A program made the position numbers and the translations under genes. A stretch of 64,000 bases of DNA from BM003 sp963783695. Its GTDB lineage: Bacteria; Pseudomonadota; Gammaproteobacteria; Steroidobacterales; BM003. Under the pieces are notes generated by a model. That model searched no databases. It had not been told where the DNA came from and was given only the letters and a program-made list of their open reading frames with translations. The stretch is from positions 62,001 to 126,000 of the forward strand of contig CAWAOM010000002.1 of the NCBI GenBank assembly GCA_963783695.1, in the 5' to 3' direction. Below, piece by piece: positions 36,135-44,796 of this stretch (its first letter is position 1; each line of letters starts with the position of its first letter).

Positions 36135-36830
36135 TCACGCGGTCAGCGCGTACATCACGATATTGACCGCAAAACGGGTATTGTCCACCGCCAGCCAGCG
36201 CTTGTTGCGCCAGTCGTAGTCCCATTCACAGCCATAGTCCTTGTTGCTGTAGAGGACGCCGAGACGACCATTGATCTCGATGCCGCGCAAATAGTCATGC
36301 ACGATGTCGTCACCCCAGCCATTTAATTCGAAACTCGTGGTGGGCGGTTCGTCGAATTTGAAAAAAGAGCGGTACAGCGGGTGATCGTCAGCGAGTCGCT
36401 GCATCGCATCGGCACCGAATATCTGCGCCATCTGGCGCTCGACCGATCGTGCGAACAACCCGTCGATGTCATGATTGCAATCGTCGATAAAAACGAAACC
36501 GCCGTTGCGGACATAGGCGGCGAAATTTTCCCGCTCCTGCAATGTGAATTCCACCAGTCGGTGGCCCGCCAGGTAGCAGAACGGGGCGTGCAGCATAGCC
36601 GGGTCGGCAAGCGGGATGATGCGTTCTTCCGCCTCGACCCTGATCGTCGTGTACTGGATCAGGGAATCGAGAATATTGGCAGGCATTCGCTCGTCCACCC
36701 ACCAGTCACCCGATTCATACATAAGCCGCGTAAAGTAGAAATCCGCGGCAGCGGCGGGCAGCGCATAGCCACCGCAGACAAGCCCCGCGGCAAGCTGAAC
36801 GGCAGATTGAAGAAAATTCCTGCGCTCCAT
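36135..36830 (-). CDS. DUF4159 protein with twin-arginine signal
   Basis: A 231-residue DUF4159 protein: DFYFTRLMYESGDWW follows the signal, and FAAYVRNGGFVFIDDCNHD (about residues 125-143) and the GVLYSNKDYGCEWDYDW segment are typical of this fold, which is related to glutamine-amidotransferase-like domains. The start ATG at 36830 gives MERRNFLQ, a weak twin-arginine motif, then a hydrophobic stretch and an AAAAD cleavage region, so it is exported. DUF4159 proteins regularly accompany MoxR/BatA genes; their reaction is unknown. Flanked by tldE (86 bases) and moxR (30 bases). Confidence 0.88.
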   Translation of the reverse strand: MERRNFLQSAVQLAAGLVCGGYALPAAAADFYFTRLMYESGDWWVDERMPANILDSLIQYTTIRVEAEERIIPLADPAMLHAPFCYLAGHRLVEFTLQERENFAAYVRNGGFVFIDDCNHDIDGLFARSVERQMAQIFGADAMQRLADDHPLYRSFFKFDEPPTTSFELNGWGDDIVHDYLRGIEINGRLGVLYSNKDYGCEWDYDWRNKRWLAVDNTRFAVNIVMYALTA

Positions 36831-36916
36831 CTCAACGCCCGCCTGGTCAGTCGCATTCTCGCTGCGGCCGCCACACAGTGGATGGGCCGGGACGGGTTGT
36901 CCCGGCCCGCTCCGCG

Positions 36917-38242
36917 TCAAACCGCGTCCGAAAGACTCGTAAACGTAAACTCGCGAATCTTCATCGCCGGCATCATTATCGGGTTGCCATCAGACACCCG
37001 CTCGGGCATGCCCAGTTCCTCGAGGTTGTTCAGCATGATCACCGGGCTTTCGTTGAAGCGGAAATTCTTGACCGGGTACTTTATTTCGCCACCCTCGATG
37101 TAGAACGTACCGTCACGGGTCAGTCCGGTATAAAGCTGGGTCTGCGGATCGACCGTACGGATATACCAGAGGCGGGTAACGAGGATGCCGCGCTCGGTGC
37201 TCTTGATCAGCTCCGCGGTACTTTTCTTGCCACCTTCCATGATGCCATTGGCCGGCGGCGGTGTTGCGGCGACCTTTTTCTCCTGCGCCCAGAAGCGCGA
37301 ATAAAAGAGATTTTTGACAACGCCCTTGTCAATCCATACAACCCGTTCGCGCGGCCGGCCGTCCTGGTCCCAGGCGGCGACCGGCACATCCGGGTGCAAC
37401 GGGTCGGAGTAAAGCGTGACCCGTTCGTCGAACATTTTCTCGCCCAGCCGCGTGCCGCCGCCGTCTTTCGACAGAAAGCTGCGGCCTTCATCGGCGAGTC
37501 TAGCGTCGAACGCGCCGGCCATGTTCGAGATAAGCTGGACGCAGGCATTCGGTTCGAGAATGACGGTGTACTTGCCCGGCTCCAGCGCTTTCGCGTCGCG
37601 CGACATCAGGGCCTTGTCGAGCGCACGCTGCGAGGTCGCCGCCGTGTCCAGCCGGCTTACGTCGTTGGCGTAACTGGTCGCCCAGCCTGAACCGGTCAGG
37701 TCATCGGTACGCATTGTGACGCTGAAGTCGCAAAGGGTGTCGATATGATAGGCAAACAGCCCCTTGCTATTGAACATCGCCTGGAAGCTGGTGCCATCCT
37801 CGAGAAAACCTGCAGCGGTCGAGTTGCTTTTCTTCGCCGGTTCGATGCTGCCCGCGGCGGCGGCGGCGCGGTAAGCGGGGTCGATCGACCTGGAGGAATC
37901 AAAATAGGCGCGACTCTCAGCGTATTTGTGCGGGCCCTCGATACTGACCCACTCCGGATTCTCGGGCGCGAGCCGGGCCAGTTCCTCGGATCTGCGAACG
38001 ACTTTTTCGATCGACGCATCATCGAATTCGTTGATCGTCGCGGTACCTACTCGTTTGCCGAAACCCGACTGCACAGCCAGCGTAGTGTTGCTGACCTGGC
38101 CTGCCGTCGTCACGCTATTGAGCGCATAACGAATATTGCCACCGACATTGCCGGTGAGATTGGCCTCGCATTCCTCTGACTTCGAGTACTTCATAACTTT
38201 TTCGAGGATGCTGCGCGCCTCGTCTTTATTCATAATTGCCAT
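36917..38242 (-). CDS. TldE/PmbA-family subunit of a TldD-TldE protease
   Basis: A 441-residue protein of the TldD/PmbA family, without the HExxxH zinc motif, so it is the TldE-type non-catalytic partner. Family segments are clear in the C-terminal half: LEPNACVQLISNMAGAFDAR, FLSKDGGGTRLGEKMFDE and the closing NGNPIMMPAM-like region. The ATG at 38242 follows AGAGGTAG. No signal peptide is present, in contrast to the TldD gene 41 bases upstream. In E. coli TldD/TldE cut unfolded leader peptides, for example microcin B17. Confidence 0.93.
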   Translation of the reverse strand: MAIMNKDEARSILEKVMKYSKSEECEANLTGNVGGNIRYALNSVTTAGQVSNTTLAVQSGFGKRVGTATINEFDDASIEKVVRRSEELARLAPENPEWVSIEGPHKYAESRAYFDSSRSIDPAYRAAAAAGSIEPAKKSNSTAAGFLEDGTSFQAMFNSKGLFAYHIDTLCDFSVTMRTDDLTGSGWATSYANDVSRLDTAATSQRALDKALMSRDAKALEPGKYTVILEPNACVQLISNMAGAFDARLADEGRSFLSKDGGGTRLGEKMFDERVTLYSDPLHPDVPVAAWDQDGRPRERVVWIDKGVVKNLFYSRFWAQEKKVAATPPPANGIMEGGKKSTAELIKSTERGILVTRLWYIRTVDPQTQLYTGLTRDGTFYIEGGEIKYPVKNFRFNESPVIMLNNLEELGMPERVSDGNPIMMPAMKIREFTFTSLSDAV

Positions 38243-38283
38243 GGGTCTACCTCTGGATTCTGTGTGCGTCCTGAAACCGAATG

Positions 38284-39912
38284 TCAGCCAATTTTGCGGG
38301 CGGTATTGATCACGTTGACGCCATCGAACCGGGTCGTCGAACTGCCATGTGATACCGCGCTGACCTGGCCGGGCTGGCCCTTGCCGTCGAAGAACGATCC
38401 GCCGAGGCGATAGTCGCTCTTGTCGCACAATGCGACACAGGAATTCCAGAACTCCTGGGTATTGGACTGGTAGGCAACATCCTCAACCATTCCCTTGATC
38501 TCGCCGTTCTCGATTTCGTAAAAAAGCTGCCCGCCAAACTGGAAGTTATAGCGCTGCTGGTCAATCGAATACGAGCCCGCGCCAACGATATAGATTCCCT
38601 TTTCGACGTCCTTGATCATCGCGTCCGGCGTCAGCGGCTTGGACCCTGGCGCCAGAGAGACATTCGGCATACGCTGAAATTGCACCTCGGACCAGCTGTC
38701 CGCATAGCAACAGCCATGCGATTCCTTCTGGTCGAGCATGTGAACCTGGTCGCGAATTGCCTGATAGTTGACCAGCACACCGTCCTTGACCAGATCCCAC
38801 TGCCGGGTTTTGACGCCCTCGTCATCGTAAGCGACTGCCCCGAGCGAGCCGGGCTGGATTTTGTCGGCGTACAGGTTCACCAGTTTGCTGCCGTACTGGA
38901 AATCGCCGCTTTTCCACTTGTCCAGCGTTGCAAAGCTCGTGCCGGCATAGTTGGCTTCGTAACCGAGCACCCGATCGAGTTCGAGCGGATGACCAACCGA
39001 CTCATGGATGGTCAGCCACAAATGTGACGGATCAAGAACCAGGTCGTATTTACCGGGTTCGATCGAGGGGGCGGTGAGTTTCTCTTTTGCCTGTTGCGCC
39101 GCGGCGATGGCATCTTCGACCATGTCGTAGGACTGGCGGTAACGGGTCGTCACGCCGGGTACTTTTTCCGCGGCGTCGCCGTCGAGGTACTCCCAGCCCA
39201 TTCCGACCGGCTGCGACAGGCTCTGCCGGGTGCGGAATTTGCCCGTCTCCTTGTCCACGGCAGTCACGAAGAAAGGCGACCACAGTCTGTGCACATCCTG
39301 GTCGATATACGAGCCCTCGGTCGAGGCAAAAAACTTCTGCTCATTGACGAGGAAGAAAATGGAATTGATGAAATCGGCACCGTTGGCCAGTGCCTTGCTG
39401 TTGACCTCCATCAACATGTCGACCTTGTCCTTGATCGGAATCTCGAACGCGTTCTTCTTTATCGGTGTCGCCCACGACACCTTGCCGGCGCCCTTGTTCG
39501 GCGCGAGGTTGACCGGTTTGGTCTGAAACTTCGAATTCGCCTTGGCGATGGCGACCGCATCACGCGCCGCCTGGGCCACGTTTTCGGGTTTCATTTCATT
39601 GGTGGCGGCAAAACCCCAGGTGCGATTGGCAATAACCCGGATGCCGATACCGTAGGATTCGGTATTGACGATATTCTGGACATTTTTTTCGCGGGTCACG
39701 ACAAACTGGTTGAGGTAGCGCCCGACCCGCGCGTCGGCGTAGCTCGCTCCAGCCTTTTTCGCTGCATCCAGGGCCACATCGGCGAGCTTCTGCTTGTGCG
39801 CAAGGTCGCCCGGCGAGAGCAATTCCTCTGCCGCGATGACCCGCCCGCTGACCGGCACGGCAAGCGTACCCATCCCCAGGCCTGTGATTTTCAGAAATCT
39901 ACGCCTGTCCAT
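38284..39912 (-). CDS. TldD-family metalloprotease subunit with twin-arginine signal
   Basis: A 542-residue TldD. The zinc motif HESVGH lies at residues 303-308, with the typical following LELDRVLG. Unlike E. coli TldD it starts with MDRRRFLKITG and a hydrophobic stretch, a strong Tat signal, and is about 60 residues longer. An ideal GGAGG lies upstream of its ATG. It is the first gene of the eight-gene minus-strand locus; the 234 bases before it (to yibQ) hold its promoter but no recognisable box. Confidence 0.95.
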   Translation of the reverse strand: MDRRRFLKITGLGMGTLAVPVSGRVIAAEELLSPGDLAHKQKLADVALDAAKKAGASYADARVGRYLNQFVVTREKNVQNIVNTESYGIGIRVIANRTWGFAATNEMKPENVAQAARDAVAIAKANSKFQTKPVNLAPNKGAGKVSWATPIKKNAFEIPIKDKVDMLMEVNSKALANGADFINSIFFLVNEQKFFASTEGSYIDQDVHRLWSPFFVTAVDKETGKFRTRQSLSQPVGMGWEYLDGDAAEKVPGVTTRYRQSYDMVEDAIAAAQQAKEKLTAPSIEPGKYDLVLDPSHLWLTIHESVGHPLELDRVLGYEANYAGTSFATLDKWKSGDFQYGSKLVNLYADKIQPGSLGAVAYDDEGVKTRQWDLVKDGVLVNYQAIRDQVHMLDQKESHGCCYADSWSEVQFQRMPNVSLAPGSKPLTPDAMIKDVEKGIYIVGAGSYSIDQQRYNFQFGGQLFYEIENGEIKGMVEDVAYQSNTQEFWNSCVALCDKSDYRLGGSFFDGKGQPGQVSAVSHGSSTTRFDGVNVINTARKIG

Positions 39913-40146
39913 TATCTACCTCCACAAATGATTAACCTGTTTACCGGCCCGGACGAATTTCGCGACGGGCACGGACAAAAACACGTCCTCGCCGGCAATG
40001 ACATCGAGTTTTAAAACGGCGCCGCCCTGTTTGCCCTGGTTTTGATCGCCGTGCGGCAATCTCTCCGCGGCGGCTCAACCGGATCTGAGTAACCTGACCG
40101 GAGAGCATACGAAAAAGTTCAACGAAATACCCGTGGTTCCGGCCAG

Positions 40147-40929
40147 TCAGCGACTTTGTTGCCGCGCCGCCATGGCTTTCGCGTGCGGCAAAATCGCACT
40201 CGCCGGCAGCAGCCGGATCCCATCCCCGGCCAGCCCTGGCAATGCCGTTTCGAGAATATCCAGCGTGGCAGGGTACGGGTGCGCAATGCCGATGGCAAAG
40301 CCGCGCGAAAGTGACAATGCCCGTAACCGCGCGAGTTGGAGGCGAATCGCTGCGGGATCGGGATCGGTATCGAGAAAGATGTCGCGACGAACGGCAGCAA
40401 TGTCGAATTCCCCGGCGAGCTGTATCGCCACGCTTGACGGGGTCGTGTAGCTGTCGATGAAAAAGAGATCACCGCGCCGACGCAACGCGGCCATCAGCCA
40501 TGCCATGTGGCCGGGATGACGGGTCAGCAGGCTGCCCATATGGCCGCTGACACCGCTCGCATGCGGCACCGCTGCAAGACTCGCAAGTAACTCCGCCGTG
40601 AACTGTTCGCGGTTCATGTCCAGCCACAATGCACCCGGGCCCGGGTCGACCGAGTCGTCCGCCGGCTGCAATGGCAGGTGGACAATGATTTCCTTGCCGC
40701 CGGCATATGCTGCCTGCGCCAGGTCCGCTCCGAATCGGGTATGCGGCAGGATTGCCAGCGTGACCGCGCCGGGCAGGGCAACCGCGCGCCGTCCCTCGGC
40801 GCGGCGGTAGCCGATATCGTCAATGATAATCGCAACATAGGCGGAAGCCGCGGACGCGGGAGATCCGCAAATGGACGTGGCAAACAGGAACGCGGTCAGG
40901 CCAGCACAAACGGCTGCGCGCCGGATCAC
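40147..40929 (-). CDS. yibQ: Divergent polysaccharide deacetylase family protein (YibQ)
   Basis: A 260-residue exported protein of the YibQ divergent polysaccharide deacetylase family. A signal peptide (residues about 1-27) precedes the characteristic AYVAIIIDDIGYR and TLAILPHTRFG strands, the EIIVHLPLQP motif and the GHMGSLLTRH site. Family members resemble NodB-type enzymes, but activity is not proven. The GTG start overlaps the ctpA stop (GTGA). Grouping with ctpA and envC suggests a role in peptidoglycan or outer-layer maintenance. Confidence 0.92.
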   Translation of the reverse strand: MIRRAAVCAGLTAFLFATSICGSPASAASAYVAIIIDDIGYRRAEGRRAVALPGAVTLAILPHTRFGADLAQAAYAGGKEIIVHLPLQPADDSVDPGPGALWLDMNREQFTAELLASLAAVPHASGVSGHMGSLLTRHPGHMAWLMAALRRRGDLFFIDSYTTPSSVAIQLAGEFDIAAVRRDIFLDTDPDPAAIRLQLARLRALSLSRGFAIGIAHPYPATLDILETALPGLAGDGIRLLPASAILPHAKAMAARQQSR

Positions 40930-42164
40930 TCCGCCTTGCTTTGGACGATGCGTCTGTTGCTCTTCAACGTATCGAGCGCAAACTCGATGTCCGAGTCGAA
41001 CTCCGGCTCGGCACGCGTCGGCGTAATCACCGTGCGATCAGTCAGATCGCGCTGAATAGCAACATCCGGTTCGATTCCGCGGTCGTGAATCGAACCGCCG
41101 GAGGGAGTGTAGTAGCGCGAAGTCGTCAGCTTGATCGCCCGGCCCTTGGAGAGCGGCATCACGGTTTGCACCGAACCCTTGCCATACGTGGTGCCGCCGA
41201 CGATGGTCGCGCGGCCGTTGTCCTGCAATGCGCCCGCCACGATCTCGGACGCCGAAGCAGAACCGGAATTCACCAGAACGACCAGCGCCGCGCCACCGAT
41301 GATGTCGCCCTGGTGTGCATCCATGCGAAATCGCGCCTCGTCAACACGGCCGTCGGCGGTCACGATGACGCCGGTATCGAGGAACGCGTCGGACACCGCC
41401 ACGGCCGCATCCAGCACCCCGCCGGGGTTGTTTCTGAGGTCCAGTACCAGCCCCCTGAGCGGACCGTCGTTACTGTTTTGCAGGGCGTTGACCGACGAGC
41501 GCACTTCGCGCCCGGTTGTCTCGCTGAAATGCGTGATGCGCAGATATCCGTAATCCGGCTCAAGCAGCCGTGAGCGGACGCTGGTGACATGGATCAGCTC
41601 GCGGGTCAGATCGAAACTCACGACCTCGGCATTGACTTTACGCTGGATACCCAGCGAAACCAGCGTCCCGGGCTCGCCGCGAAGCTTCGATATCGTGCTG
41701 TCGAGGCTATCGGTGGTGACCGGAATATGGTCGACGCTGAGAATGACGTCGCCTGCGGCAATGCCTGCCCGGGCGGCCGGGGTGGCATCGATCGGGGTCA
41801 CGACCCTGACGAGCTCGTCGTCTACGGCAACCTCCAGCCCGACTCCGGAATAGGCGCCGGTCGTGCTAATACGGATGTCAGCGTATTCATCGCTGTCGAG
41901 AAATGCCGAGTGTTTGTCGAGACCCGACACCATGCCGCGAATCGCGTCCTCGATCAGCTGCTCGTCGGTCACATCGTCGACATAATCGGCCTTGACCCGC
42001 TCCAGGACCTCGACCAGCAGCCGCACCTGCTCGATCGGAAGCAAGTATTCCGACTGCTCTGCGTCGGTTTGACGATCTGCGAACACGACCGAGCCGAGCG
42101 AAAGACTCAGCCCGAGAATCGTACCGATAGACACTGCGAGTATGCTGCGTACGCGTAAGCTCAA
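40926..42164 (-). CDS. ctpA: S41 carboxyl-terminal processing peptidase
   Basis: A 412-residue periplasmic serine protease: signal or anchor helix (about residues 8-28), PDZ domain (about 95-180), then the S41 domain with nucleophile Ser in GSASASEIVAG and the catalytic Lys in YGKGSVQ about 25 residues later. It trims C-termini of envelope proteins, including peptidoglycan hydrolases. The TTG start is supported by GGAGG five bases before it. Its neighbours yibQ (overlapping) and envC (84 bases away) point to cell-wall turnover. Confidence 0.95.
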   Translation of the reverse strand: MSLRVRSILAVSIGTILGLSLSLGSVVFADRQTDAEQSEYLLPIEQVRLLVEVLERVKADYVDDVTDEQLIEDAIRGMVSGLDKHSAFLDSDEYADIRISTTGAYSGVGLEVAVDDELVRVVTPIDATPAARAGIAAGDVILSVDHIPVTTDSLDSTISKLRGEPGTLVSLGIQRKVNAEVVSFDLTRELIHVTSVRSRLLEPDYGYLRITHFSETTGREVRSSVNALQNSNDGPLRGLVLDLRNNPGGVLDAAVAVSDAFLDTGVIVTADGRVDEARFRMDAHQGDIIGGAALVVLVNSGSASASEIVAGALQDNGRATIVGGTTYGKGSVQTVMPLSKGRAIKLTTSRYYTPSGGSIHDRGIEPDVAIQRDLTDRTVITPTRAEPEFDSDIEFALDTLKSNRRIVQSKAE

Positions 42165-42248
42165 GGTTACCTCCGAGCCGTCTTACTTGCTCAAGATAGC
42201 ATATGGTCCTGGTAATGGCAGACTACTGCGGCGTTAGGTAAAACGGCC

Positions 42249-43397
42249 TCAGCGTCGTGCCAGGCGGTCGGCGAACCAGCGATGCGGATTCTGCGGCTGC
42301 TTCCCCTGGCGAATCTCGAAATACAGTGCGGGCTGGGCCTGACCGCCCGAATTGCCCACTTCAGCGATTGTCTCACCCGGGGCCACCCACTCGCCAACGC
42401 TTTTGAAAACGCTTTCGTTGTGACCGTAGAGCGTCAGGTAGCCGTCGCCGTGTTCCAGTATCACCAGTAGTCCCAGTCCGGTCAGCCAGTCGGCATAGGC
42501 TACCCGGCCATGATAGACAGCCCTGACCTGGGTGCCCTGGTCTGCGCCGACGAGCACACCGTCCCATTTCAGGCGGCCGTGGGCGCGCGGCTGACCGAAG
42601 TCCTTTAGCAGTCTGCCGCGCAGCGGCCATACGAGCTGCCCCTTGACCTCGGCAAACGGCGCATCCGCCTCCACCGGAAAGTCGCGCAATACCTCCCGTA
42701 ATTCCTCGACCAGCTTCTCCAGGGTCGCGGCCTGTGTTTCCATTTCCGCAATGGCGTCTCCCTTTTCGCGAATATTGGCGTCGACCCGGGCCAGGACTTC
42801 GACGCGGCGGGCGCGCGCCTGCTCGAGTTCATCCAGCTCGCGGGCCTGGCGTTGCTCCAGTTGCCCGAGCCGCACCGCCTCGGTTTCCTGTTCCGCCGCC
42901 ACGGTATTCAACCGCCCCAGATCCACGGAAACGCTGTCAATCGTGTCCCGCCGCATCCGGTTCAAATAGCCGTAATACACGACCATGCGCCCGAGACTGG
43001 CCGGATCTTGTTGATTTAGAAGTAATTTAAGCCGCTCATTCCGGCCGGACATGTAGGCCGCGCGGATCTGGGCGGCGAGGCTGTCGCGTTCCGTCCCGAT
43101 GCGGCCCTCAAGGACAACCCGCTCCCGGTCCAGGGCATCGAGCCGCCGGGTGGTGTCGCTCTGCTGCGCGCGCAGCCGGCGCAATGACGCCATGCGCTCA
43201 CCGATATCCGTTTCGGCCCGGCGCAATTCGGTTTCCGCCACGCTGCGCTCGCTCTGGTCGGACTCGAGTGCCCGCCGCAGGTCCGCCATCCGCCCGCGCA
43301 ATGCCTCGAGCTCGGCTTCCTCGTCAGCGGCAGAAATCGTGCCCGCAGCGGCGGCGAGCAAAAAGGCGGTGATAGTGGCTAGTAGGCGCGACCTCAT
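42249..43397 (-). CDS. envC: Murein hydrolase activator EnvC
   Basis: A 382-residue exported protein: signal peptide, a long coiled coil (about residues 25-250, Arg/Glu/Leu-rich) and a C-terminal LytM domain. The LytM active site is degenerate (KWDGVLVGA where active enzymes have His and Asp ligands; LYFEIR instead of HxH), as in EnvC, which activates amidases at the division septum rather than cutting itself. The ATG at 43397 starts the signal peptide; the frame to 43520 is extension. It is divergent from yibN. Confidence 0.95.
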   Translation of the reverse strand: MRSRLLATITAFLLAAAAGTISAADEEAELEALRGRMADLRRALESDQSERSVAETELRRAETDIGERMASLRRLRAQQSDTTRRLDALDRERVVLEGRIGTERDSLAAQIRAAYMSGRNERLKLLLNQQDPASLGRMVVYYGYLNRMRRDTIDSVSVDLGRLNTVAAEQETEAVRLGQLEQRQARELDELEQARARRVEVLARVDANIREKGDAIAEMETQAATLEKLVEELREVLRDFPVEADAPFAEVKGQLVWPLRGRLLKDFGQPRAHGRLKWDGVLVGADQGTQVRAVYHGRVAYADWLTGLGLLVILEHGDGYLTLYGHNESVFKSVGEWVAPGETIAEVGNSGGQAQPALYFEIRQGKQPQNPHRWFADRLARR

Positions 43398-43434
43398 GAT
43401 CGGGCACAGTGTAGTGGGTTGCGCGCCGGGCTCA

Positions 43435-43478
43435 AGCAGTAATGTCTCGCGCCTCGTCGCGTCTATTACTGCTATAAT
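43435..43478 (+). promoter_or_regulatory. Inverted repeat overlapping an extended -10 promoter before yibN
   Basis: The 122-base gap between divergent envC and yibN contains AGCAGTAAT (43435-43443) and its exact inverse ATTACTGCT (43465-43473). The right arm runs into TGCTATAAT (43470-43478), a textbook extended -10 for the yibN-grxC-secB-gpsA operon. No -35 hexamer is evident, as expected of extended -10 promoters. A regulator bound to the repeat would occlude the promoter; this part is inference. Confidence 0.6.
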
Positions 43479-43519
43479 CGCCGCCCCGTTTTTCCAGCAT
43501 TCGCAGCAGCAATTATTCA

Positions 43520-43981
43520 ATGGAAGGCTTTATCGAATTTGCCGGCGGCCATCCGTGGCTCGTCGCAGCGGCCGTCATCATGACAATCATGGTCATTGGC
43601 TATGAAATCCGGCTTCGCTCGCGCGGTTTTAACGAGATCGGGCCGGCTGACGCAGTGCGCCTGATCAACCAGGGCGCAATCGTTCTTGACACCCGCAGTC
43701 GCGAGCAGTTCGACGCAGGCCATATCATCAATTCCGAGCACCTGGCGCCGGATATGATCGACCAGGGCATAGAACGCCTGCGAAAACGCCGCCAGACAGC
43801 GCTGATCACCTGCTGCGATTCGGGCATGGCGTCCTCGCGTATCGCTGCCCGCCTCCACCGCGACGGCTTCGACCAGGTGTTTAACCTGCGTGGCGGGTTG
43901 ACCGCCTGGCGGCAGGAAAATTTGCCACTGGAGACCCGCCAGAAGGGGGGTAGCAAGAAGCGCAAGGGCAACAAGCCTTGA
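43520..43981 (+). CDS. yibN: Membrane-anchored rhodanese-like protein YibN
   Basis: A 153-residue protein: one N-terminal membrane helix (WLVAAAVIMTIMVIGYEI), then a rhodanese domain facing the cytoplasm with the loop CCDSGMASS containing the reactive Cys, and a Lys-rich tail. Rhodaneses carry sulfane sulfur; YibN has been linked to membrane protein insertion in E. coli. It is the first gene of the yibN-grxC-secB-gpsA run. Its stop overlaps the TTG start of grxC. Confidence 0.93.
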   Translation: MEGFIEFAGGHPWLVAAAVIMTIMVIGYEIRLRSRGFNEIGPADAVRLINQGAIVLDTRSREQFDAGHIINSEHLAPDMIDQGIERLRKRRQTALITCCDSGMASSRIAARLHRDGFDQVFNLRGGLTAWRQENLPLETRQKGGSKKRKGNKP

Positions 43982-44250
43982 ACGACGCGCGTCCTGCGGT
44001 CCGGATCTATCACAGCAACTGGTGCGGTTATTGCGCCCGGGCGCGGCGCCTGCTCGAATCGAAAGGCGTTGATGCCGAGCTTCGCGATGTCGATACCGAA
44101 CCAGGCGTGCGCGACGAGATGCTGGAGCTGACCGGCAGGCGCACCGTGCCACAGATTTTTGTCGGCAGTCGTCACATTGGCGGTTGCGACGAGCTGTTCG
44201 CCCTCGAACAAAGCGGTGAACTCGACCGGATATTGCAGGAACCGGCCTGA
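43978..44250 (+). CDS. grxC: Glutaredoxin 3
   Basis: A 90-residue glutaredoxin with the dithiol active site WCGYC near residue 15 and the TVPQIFVGSRHIGGCDEL glutathione-binding region. It reduces disulfides with glutathione in the cytoplasm. It starts with TTG inside the yibN stop (TTGA), a coupled start; no ATG lies before the conserved first strand. Usual Grx3 length. Confidence 0.94.
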   Translation: MNDARPAVRIYHSNWCGYCARARRLLESKGVDAELRDVDTEPGVRDEMLELTGRRTVPQIFVGSRHIGGCDELFALEQSGELDRILQEPA

Positions 44251-44304
44251 ACCGCCGGTTCGCCAATTGACTCAAACGGTTACTGACACAAAAAGGGTTT
44301 GGAT

Positions 44305-44796
44305 ATGGCTGACAACGAACTTGATCAACAGGGCGCCGCCGCCGAGGAAAACACCGGGCTGCAGATCCACTTTCAGCGCTTCTACCTGAAGGACTGCTCG
44401 TTCGAGTCGCCGAGTACGCCGGGGATTTTCAGCGACCTCAATAAATGGCAACCGGAATTGAACATAAACTTCTCCACCAGCACGACGCTGATTGAGGGCG
44501 ATCTTCGCGAAGTGACGTTAAAAGTGCATGTCGAAGTCGCCGAAGGAGACCGAACCGTGTATCTGGTCGAGGTCGAGCAGGCAGGCCTTTTCACGTTCAA
44601 AAATTGCGACGATGCACAGCTCAAACAACTGCTGGGAGTCTATTGCCCGTCGATGCTGTACCCGTATGCGCGTGAGGTTGTTTCCGACATGGTCGTCAAG
44701 GGCGGATTTCCCCCGCTGCTGCTGCAGCCGGTCAACTTCGACCGTCTTTACAAGCAGTCGCGTGAGGAGATCGGACCGGCCGCCGGGAGCGCCTGA
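44305..44796 (+). CDS. secB: Protein-export chaperone SecB
   Basis: A 163-residue SecB that keeps secretory proteins unfolded and delivers them to SecA. The conserved beginning LQIHFQRFYLKDCSFESP and the PSMLYPYAREVVSD and GGFPPLLLQPVNFD segments are present. The ATG at 44305 follows AAAGGG; a TTG two codons earlier is less likely. It is followed without gap by gpsA, whose presumed start overlaps this stop. Confidence 0.97.
   Translation: MADNELDQQGAAAEENTGLQIHFQRFYLKDCSFESPSTPGIFSDLNKWQPELNINFSTSTTLIEGDLREVTLKVHVEVAEGDRTVYLVEVEQAGLFTFKNCDDAQLKQLLGVYCPSMLYPYAREVVSDMVVKGGFPPLLLQPVNFDRLYKQSREEIGPAAGSA

Noticed and set aside
39939..40014. Small plus-strand ORF of 28 residues beginning with ATG
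   Set aside because: It sits in the tldD promoter region, has no ribosome site and no similarity that I recognise.
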